Source: Pseudoruminococcus massiliensis (GTDB lineage: Bacteria > Bacillota > Clostridia > Oscillospirales > Acutalibacteraceae). Taken from it: a stretch of DNA of 58,884 nt. Location of the stretch: assembly GCF_900291955.1 (NCBI RefSeq), contig NZ_OLMR01000009.1, positions 1 to 58,884 of the forward strand, read 5' to 3'. This document shows, piece after piece, positions 54,875 to 58,884 of the stretch (the stretch's first letter is position 1; every line of letters starts with the position of its first letter). The translations under genes and the position numbers were made by a program. Under the pieces are notes generated by a model. It did no database searches. It was not told the origin of the DNA and saw nothing but the letters and a program-made list of their open reading frames with translations.

Positions 54875-55903
54875 TTATTTTTCATAAATTTGGTCGAAAA
54901 CTCCGCCGTCTGCAAAGTGTTTCTCCTGAACCTTATCCCAACCGCCGAAATCTTTAATAGTAACAAGATTAAGATTGAGGTCGAAAACATCTGAATATTG
55001 CTTTAAAATTTTTTCATTTGATGGACGGTAATAGTTATCAGCGGCAATCTTCTGTGCCTCGTCTGAATAGAGATAGCTGAGATATTCAGTAGCAACTTCT
55101 CTTGTTCCTCGCTTATCTACAACATCATCAACAACTGCAACTGACGGCTGTGCAAGAATACTTACGCTTGGTGTAATTATTTCATAATCATCTGGATAAT
55201 CTCTTTTTGAGAGGAACGCTTCATTTTCCCAAGCAATAAGAACATCTCCTTGGCGATTCTCTACAAATGTTGTTGTAGCACCTCTTGCACCTGAATCAAG
55301 CACAAGAACATTTTTATATAGCTTTTTGATGAATTCCTTAATCTTTGTTTCATCACTATTATAAGCCTTATCTGCATAAGCCCAAGCAGCAAGGTAATTC
55401 CATCTTGCACCACCTGATGTCTTTGGATTTGGTGTAATAACTCCAATGCCGTCTTTTGCAAGGTCGTCCCAATCCTTAATATTCTTAGGGTTGCCTTTTC
55501 TAACGAGAAAAACTATTGTTGAAGTATAGGGTGAACTATCGTTATCAAAATTATCTAACCAACCATCTTTAATTAATCCTGCATTTTGAATAGCCTTGAC
55601 ATCATATTCAAGAGCGAGTGTTACAACATCTGCATCAAGTCCATTTGCAACCTGTAATGCCTGCTTACCCGAACCGCCATGTGATTGAGTAACCTCAACA
55701 TCTTGTCCCTTCTTTTCTTTCCAATGCTTTGCGAAAATTTCATTATAAACTTGATAAAGCTCTCTTGTTGGATCATATGAAACATTTGTAATAGTTACTT
55801 TTCCCGAATTTTCTGCTTCTGATGAAGAACTTGCACCGCAACCTGCAAAAGCTGTTACTGTCAACGCTGCTGCCAATATTATACTTAAAACTCTTTTTTT
55901 CAT
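54875..55903 (-). CDS. sbp: Sulfate-binding lipoprotein
   Basis: The 342-residue protein has a lipoprotein signal with lipobox AFAGC (Cys22), then a class II binding fold: [68 protein letters not shown] and GARGATTTF, which together are typical of sulfate-binding proteins. Its ATG overlaps the TGA of an upstream 40-codon ORF (ATGA), and its own Shine-Dalgarno (AGAAGAG) is mediocre, so translation is probably coupled to that small ORF. Confidence 0.95.
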   Translation of the reverse strand: MKKRVLSIILAAALTVTAFAGCGASSSSEAENSGKVTITNVSYDPTRELYQVYNEIFAKHWKEKKGQDVEVTQSHGGSGKQALQVANGLDADVVTLALEYDVKAIQNAGLIKDGWLDNFDNDSSPYTSTIVFLVRKGNPKNIKDWDDLAKDGIGVITPNPKTSGGARWNYLAAWAYADKAYNSDETKIKEFIKKLYKNVLVLDSGARGATTTFVENRQGDVLIAWENEAFLSKRDYPDDYEIITPSVSILAQPSVAVVDDVVDKRGTREVATEYLSYLYSDEAQKIAADNYYRPSNEKILKQYSDVFDLNLNLVTIKDFGGWDKVQEKHFADGGVFDQIYEK

Positions 55904-56022
55904 TTTAAATCTCTTCTTTCTAAAATTTTATTATTTAAAGTGGTTATATTGAGTATAGATTGACAACATCGACTATCTCTTAGTTCAAAATTCTTTATAG
56001 GTCTTATAAATATTTTCTTCAT
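55900..56022 (-). CDS. Second leader ORF (40 codons, with Cys-Cys), coupled to sbp
   Basis: The ATG follows GGAGG by 7 nt, a stronger ribosome site than that of sbp. The peptide begins [18 protein letters not shown], then has Cys19-Cys20, and ends LERRDLK; the TGA overlaps the sbp ATG. It is basic, not membrane-like and matches nothing I know. Adjacent cysteine codons in a short ORF fused to a sulfate operon suggest that slow decoding of Cys changes sbp translation. Alternatively it is a small functional protein. Confidence 0.7.
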   Translation of the reverse strand: MKKIFIRPIKNFELRDSRCCQSILNITTLNNKILERRDLK

Positions 56023-56046
56023 TATATAACCTCCTGAAATTTAAAG

Positions 56047-56076
56047 TTTATATCAACAGAGGAATCACTCTGTCAA
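56047..56076 (-). promoter_or_regulatory. Possible second promoter upstream of the 40-codon ORF
   Basis: TTGACA-18 bp-TATAAA on the minus strand. The same bases can form an ACAGAG/CTCTGT hairpin, so this could instead be part of the leader fold. Confidence 0.4.
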
Positions 56077-56081
56077 CACAT

Positions 56082-56116
56082 AAAATAACCGAGAAAGCAC
56101 TATGCTCCCTCGGTTA
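56082..56116 (-). terminator. Attenuator-type terminator in the sbp operon leader
   Basis: On the minus strand TAACCGAGGGAGCA, loop TAG, TGCTTTCTCGGTTA: 14 bp with two G-U pairs, followed by TTTTA. It lies between the first leader peptide and the second ORF, so full-length transcripts must read through it. Its base overlaps a preceding hairpin (56113-56136). Confidence 0.85.
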
Positions 56117-56131
56117 ATTGTTATAAAACAA

Positions 56132-56200
56132 TTAACACTGCCTCATAGGGAACATATTACTAAGCATAATCTTATGGCACATACAATTTATAATTTTCAT
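56132..56200 (-). CDS. Cys/Met-rich leader peptide of the sulfate operon (22 codons)
   Basis: AAAGGGG lies 8 nt before the ATG, close to a good promoter. Eight of the 22 residues contain sulfur: Cys at 6, 8 and 22, Met at 1, 7, 12, 16 and 19 (segments NCMCHKIM and MFPMRQC). The last Cys codon directly precedes the stop, and the stop lies in a hairpin that overlaps the following terminator. This is the classic build of a ribosome-mediated attenuator sensing cysteine or methionine supply. It is inferred from layout; no homolog is known to me. Confidence 0.75.
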   Translation of the reverse strand: MKIINCMCHKIMLSNMFPMRQC

Positions 56201-56288
56201 TTTATATTCCCCTTTCGATAGTGAATTTTATGGTAAGAAAATTTCCAAAATATAAAGCATATAATTTCAATAGGTTTTGTATGCGTTA

Positions 56289-56317
56289 ATAATATCACCT
56301 AAAACTAAATTTGTCAA
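56289..56317 (-). promoter_or_regulatory. Main promoter of the sulfate transport operon
   Basis: TTGACA-17 bp-TATTAT on the minus strand, giving about 80 nt before the leader peptide. Confidence 0.85.
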
Positions 56318-56415
56318 TGCAATTTTTACTATTTTTTTGAAATTCGAAAATTTGCTAAATACCCTCCAATTGCAGAATAGATTTACAATATTTTTTGGCA
56401 TATTTTCACAAAAAT

Positions 56416-56453
56416 AACAAAAAAAGTCCTGAGCAGATTTTTCTGCTCAGGAC
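56416..56453 (-). terminator. Strong terminator of the large non-coding unit
   Basis: On the minus strand GTCCTGAGCAGA, loop AAAA, TCTGCTCAGGAC, then TTTTTTT. Perfect 12-bp stem. Confidence 0.95.
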
Positions 56454-56489
56454 CATTATTTCTTATAGTATTCTACAAAAGCCAATTAC

Positions 56490-56646
56490 ATTGGACTCAA
56501 TCCTTATCTGAATTTCTGAATCACCCACTATCATAATCCAAACGCCGTCAACAGTCCGCAGCCTTCTAGAAAATGACCCTCTATGAATAATCCGTATTAA
56601 AATTAAGAGTCAGCATACACTATGCCATAGGACTCAATCCTTATCT
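56490..56646. repeat. Direct repeat pair within the candidate RNA
   Basis: CAT(T/A)GGACTCAATCCTTATCT is present near 56490-56509 and 56627-56646, 20 of 21 bases identical. Its first nine bases also occur at the start of the 26-codon ORF (57231-57239). Confidence 0.75.
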
Positions 56647-57152
56647 AAATAAATTCAGTTTTCGACGGACGAGTCGAAATCCGATATTCGCAAAAACGAA
56701 ATGCGTCCGAAACAAAATATATATAGCACTCACTATTTGATTCGACTGCCTGCTTTTATACAAGCCATAACGCTTAATTCAAACCATTCTGCGAAAATGG
56801 ACACCCGATAAACAATTTATCCAGCGGAACTTTCGTTGCGAATAAAAAATCAAATATAAATAACATATGCTCTGATAAGCTTCCTAATATTAAGATTTAG
56901 GCATTCACCGAATGTCAATCGGCATATCCAACGCATATAATACTAAATAAAGTCATATATCGTGGAAATATTAAGTTGTAATCTGCGTTATGAAGTATCT
57001 ATCATCACGACAGGACTAAAACGCTCCTATCCGAAATTGAAATCGTTTCAAAGCATTTATGCCACATACAACGGCTATATGTAATAACCTGATGCTAAAG
57101 AGCCATAATAAATATGGAATAGAGCATCGCTCGGTTAAAGAAAAATTCGCTT

Positions 57153-57233
57153 TTACTTGGAATTTCTTATTTCGGAGACCTCAATCCTAAATGGCTCAAG
57201 GTCATTTAAACTAACTGGTTCTGTATCGCCCAT
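57153..57233 (-). CDS. Short ORF (26 codons) in the leader of the candidate large RNA
   Basis: AAAGGAGG lies 7-8 nt before the ATG. The peptide is acidic and soluble (MGDTEPVSLNDLEPF, then RIEVSEIRNSK). It lies about 215 nt from the transcript start. No similarity is recognised. It could be a small protein, or a leader coupled to folding of the RNA behind it. Confidence 0.55.
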   Translation of the reverse strand: MGDTEPVSLNDLEPFRIEVSEIRNSK

Positions 57234-57453
57234 AGGACTGCCTCCTTTCAGAAATTGAACAAGGAATTTCAATAAACTAAATATATAAAGCATCTCTCGA
57301 TATTGACTTCTACCCTATCATCAAACTTGATAAATATAACTAAGGTTAAAGTCAATAGAGTGAGCATTCAAAAAATTAATTTCAAGCTCTATGCTTTAAA
57401 AATAATTTAATGGAACTTTCTTTGATTTAGTTCCTTTCCTTAAGCTCAATTAC

Positions 57454-57481
57454 ATTATATCACATTCTTAGCAAATGTCAA
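57454..57481 (-). promoter_or_regulatory. Promoter of the large non-coding unit
   Basis: TTGACA-16 bp-TATAAT on the minus strand, divergent from the DUF1292 gene promoter. Confidence 0.8.
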
Positions 57482-57537
57482 TAGTTTTTTTTAACTTTTT
57501 TTATTTTTTGTAGATTTTATAAACTATAAATAACCTC

Positions 57538-57566
57538 TTGACTTATATGATATTTTGTTGTAAAAT
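57538..57566 (+). promoter_or_regulatory. Promoter of the DUF1292 gene
   Basis: TTGACT-17 bp-TAAAAT, 50 bp before the start. Confidence 0.75.
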
Positions 57567-57615
57567 AACATTGCAAACAAAATACGATATTAAATTATGA
57601 AAAGAGGCTTTGGCT

Positions 57616-57939
57616 ATGAGCAACGAAGAATTTGAAAGTTTTGAACCAGACCTTATCTCCCTTTTGGACGAAGACGGTAATGAATATGAATTTGAAATCC
57701 TCGATGAAATCGACTTTAAGGATTCCCATTTTTATGCACTTATGCCATTATTCGACCTTCCAGAACAAGATATAGAGTCTGAAAATACATATATGATTTT
57801 TGAAGCTGTTGAGGACGAAAAAGGTGAGACTCAGCTTGCTGAGATTGAGGACGATGCTCTTATCGATGAGCTTGCTGAAATCTTTGAAAGCCGTTTTGAT
57901 GAAGCTTATGACGAAGATATTGAAAGTAACGACGAATAA
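57616..57939 (+). CDS. DUF1292 family acidic protein
   Basis: The 107-residue, strongly acidic protein has the DUF1292 pattern: LISLLDEDGNEYEFEILDEIDF, YALMPLFD, ENTYMIFEAVEDEKGETQLAEIEDD. It is common in Clostridia and Bacilli, often near mutS2, ruvX or alaS; its function is unknown. Here it is a single gene with its own promoter. The ATG at 57616 follows GAGG; an in-frame TTG two codons earlier is less likely. Confidence 0.88.
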   Translation: MSNEEFESFEPDLISLLDEDGNEYEFEILDEIDFKDSHFYALMPLFDLPEQDIESENTYMIFEAVEDEKGETQLAEIEDDALIDELAEIFESRFDEAYDEDIESNDE

Positions 57940-58004
57940 TTTCATCTTCTCCAAGCATAATATTTATAGCAGGCGGTTTTAAGACTGTTTGTTTAAAATT
58001 TAAT

Positions 58005-58185
58005 TTCTGCCCGATTCGTGGACTGTGTCTAAATAACCCTACAACTTTTTTCTCGGGAGTTTACCTCCTGCGGCGGATTGCAGACCTCCCGCTTTTGCGG
58101 AAGAAGGGAGCGTGAACCCGCAAGGGTGACACCCACCTGTCTAATCCAGTAGGCAGGTTATTATTGACACAATACGGTCGGGTGG
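58005..58185 (+). ncRNA. ssrS: Structured RNA, probably 6S RNA
   Basis: A long closing stem is clear: TCTGCCCGA with TCGGGTGGA, GTGTC with GACAC, and AATAACC with GGTTATT, leaving a large interior and local hairpins (CCGC-TTTT-GCGG, ACCC-GCAA-GGGT, ACCTG/CAGGT). About 180 nt of mostly double-stranded rod followed by TTTTTT fits 6S RNA, which binds sigma-70 RNA polymerase. The call relies on size and shape; no clear promoter was seen. Confidence 0.5.
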
Positions 58186-58228
58186 ATTTTTTATTTTGCA
58201 AAAAATTTTTAAAAAATTATTTTTTCTC

Positions 58229-58257
58229 TTGATTTTCTCAAAACATTAGTGTATAAT
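58229..58257 (+). promoter_or_regulatory. Promoter of tRNA-Ser
   Basis: TTGATT-17 bp-TATAAT, 19 bp before the tRNA. Confidence 0.8.
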
Positions 58258-58276
58258 AGCAAAGTGTTAAAAATTT

Positions 58277-58368
58277 GGAGAGTTGTCCGAGCTGGCCGAA
58301 GGAGCACGATTGGAAATCGTGTAAACGCCAAAAGCGTTTCGAGGGTTCGAATCCCTTGCTCTCCGCCA
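58277..58368 (+). tRNA. tRNA-Ser (anticodon GGA)
   Basis: Class II tRNA with long variable arm, acceptor GGAGAGT/GCTCTCC, anticodon loop TTGGAAA, encoded CCA. A common prophage integration target. Confidence 0.95.
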
Positions 58369-58376
58369 AAGTATTA

Positions 58377-58416
58377 AATAACCGCTTAAACATTATGTTT
58401 GAGCGGTTATTATTTT
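58377..58416 (+). terminator. Terminator after tRNA-Ser
   Basis: AATAACCGCTTAAACAT pairs with ATGTTTGAGCGGTTATT, followed by ATTTT. Confidence 0.85.
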
Positions 58417-58421
58417 ACCTG

Positions 58422-58442
58422 TACACGATTTTTACACGATTT
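58422..58442. repeat. Tandem 10-bp direct repeat after tRNA-Ser
   Basis: TACACGATTT at 58422-58431 and 58433-58442. As near guaA, such repeats just beyond a tRNA suggest integrase arm sites of an integrated phage. Confidence 0.4.
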
Positions 58443-58479
58443 ATATGCAAAAATAAAAAAAATAATGTTTTCAGCACAA

Positions 58480-58523
58480 ACAAAAAGAGCCGTACCCACA
58501 CGCTTGTGTAGATACAGCTCTTA
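58480..58523 (-). terminator. Terminator of the lysin gene
   Basis: AAGAGCTGTA and TACGGCTCTT with an inner ACACAAGCGTGTG hairpin on the minus strand, then TTTTGTTTG. Confidence 0.7.
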
Positions 58524-58534
58524 GTCATTTTATG

Positions 58535-58884
58535 CTATTTTACTCTGATTCGTTGTCCAACATAGATTAAATCTCTGTTTTTGATGTTATTTAGCGATAC
58601 AAGCTTGTCCACGGTTGTGTTGTATCTGTATGCGATGTAGCTGAGTGTGTCACCACTCTTAACTATATAATAAACCTTATCAGATTTTACAGTCGAAGTT
58701 GTGCTGACCTTAGCAGTGTAATCTAAGCATATCCAACCACCATACTTGCCAACATAACCCCAGTTTGCAAGCCAGATGTCGTACTTATTTATCAGCTTGT
58801 CTTTATGCAAATAATTGCATAGCCAATTCGGGTTGCAATAGAGCATTGGACGATAGCCAGCAGACTTGATTCTATCGCAGAAGG
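58535..58884 (-). CDS. Phage-type lysin: GH25 muramidase C-terminal part plus LysM (5' end outside window)
   Basis: The frame is open to the window edge; about 115 residues are visible. [21 protein letters not shown] and [17 protein letters not shown] are typical of the end of a glycoside hydrolase family 25 barrel, which cleaves peptidoglycan glycans. A LysM domain follows ([20 protein letters not shown] to YVGQRIRVK), binding the cell wall. The usual WQYTS-like segment after the barrel is replaced by WICLDYTAK. Location next to tRNA-Ser with direct repeats suggests a prophage end. Confidence 0.85.
   Translation of the reverse strand, partial: FCDRIKSAGYRPMLYCNPNWLCNYLHKDKLINKYDIWLANWGYVGKYGGWICLDYTAKVSTTSTVKSDKVYYIVKSGDTLSYIAYRYNTTVDKLVSLNNIKNRDLIYVGQRIRVK

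Larger units (their letters stand above)
56426..57447 (-). ncRNA. Candidate large structured RNA (about 1 kb)
   Basis: A minus-strand promoter (57454-57481) and the strong terminator define a transcript of about 1020 nt. Apart from one 26-codon ORF no frame looks coding. Many local hairpins are possible: TTCGAC-TCGTCC-GTCGAA, GATAAA-TTG-TTTATC, CCATA-TTTAT-TATGG, TTTCGGACG with CGTCC. Two near-identical 21-nt segments lie 137 nt apart. Families to test are ROOL, GOLLD, OLE and raiA; I cannot assign one. Confidence 0.5.

Noticed and set aside
56047-56317. T-box or S-box (SAM) riboswitch upstream of sbp
   Set aside because: No T-box core (AGGGTGG-type) or SAM-I core sequence is present; the leader is explained by two small ORFs and a terminator.

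Overview
The window is A+T-rich, densely coded DNA from a Gram-positive anaerobe. It most resembles a gut-type member of Clostridia (Oscillospirales/Ruminococcaceae-like). This rests on strong Shine-Dalgarno sites, many TTGACA-17-TATAAT promoters, low G+C coding sequence, and gene orders such as divIC-yabR and holB-ricT. The assignment is an inference from gene content; there is no rRNA or marker protein to fix the species.

Layout. 1-900: the end of a probable integrated element (XRE regulator C-terminus, GIY-YIG-like protein) abutting the 3' end of guaA, a known integration site. 932-9562: nucleotide and amino-sugar metabolism on the minus strand (guaA, glmS, purA; then purB, purF, purC from one promoter). 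9987-16041: gdhA, a sugar-transferase plus O-antigen-ligase-like pair, malic enzyme and the RNase P RNA. 16277-24439: small regulators, an oxidoreductase pair, divIC-yabR, an AraC regulator, a YbjN-like protein, and ISL3-type insertion remnants beside a truncated surface protein. 24480-27790: an accessory island with a candidate type I toxin-antitoxin cassette, decayed conjugation genes (PrgI, frameshifted VirB4), a small serine recombinase and a ToxN/AbiQ-like toxin. 27963-28643: six tRNA genes. 29087-33902: nspC and a TPP-riboswitch-controlled thiGHE operon. 33994-38071: pgk-tpiA-gpmI. 38406-41284: bioY with a BirA-type operator, then holB-ricT. 41765-45313: a LytTR/DUF3021/ABC cassette and a YetF-like protein. 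45427-51753: a complete glutamyl-tRNA to uroporphyrinogen III operon (hemA, precorrin-2 dehydrogenase, hemC, cobA-hemD fusion, hemB, hemL). 52149-56317: a sulfate ABC transporter operon with an unusual leader. 56416-58376: a long apparently non-coding transcription unit, a DUF1292 protein, a 6S-like RNA and tRNA-Ser. The right edge holds a prophage-type GH25/LysM lysin.

Three non-coding systems deserve most attention. (1) Six large intergenic loci (plus one degenerate copy) are built from the same short triloop palindromes, reordered, with compensating stem changes between copies and partly matching inverted ends; no protein is encoded. (2) The sulfate transporter operon starts with a 22-codon leader rich in Cys and Met, a hairpin overlapping both its stop codon and a strong terminator, and then a 40-codon ORF containing Cys-Cys whose stop overlaps the sbp start. 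This looks like ribosome-mediated sulfur attenuation. (3) A roughly 1-kb minus-strand unit with its own promoter and terminator, one 26-codon ORF and many local hairpins may be a large structured RNA. The convergent toxin/antisense cassette at 24.5-24.85 kb is a fourth candidate.

Genes that seem to act together: purC-purF-purB and purA-glmS-guaA (IMP to AMP/GMP and glucosamine-6-phosphate), pgk-tpiA-gpmI (lower glycolysis), thiG-thiH-thiE (thiazole and thiamine phosphate), and the heme/siroheme operon placed directly next to sulfate uptake. Siroheme is the cofactor of sulfite reductase, so the last pairing is functionally sensible.
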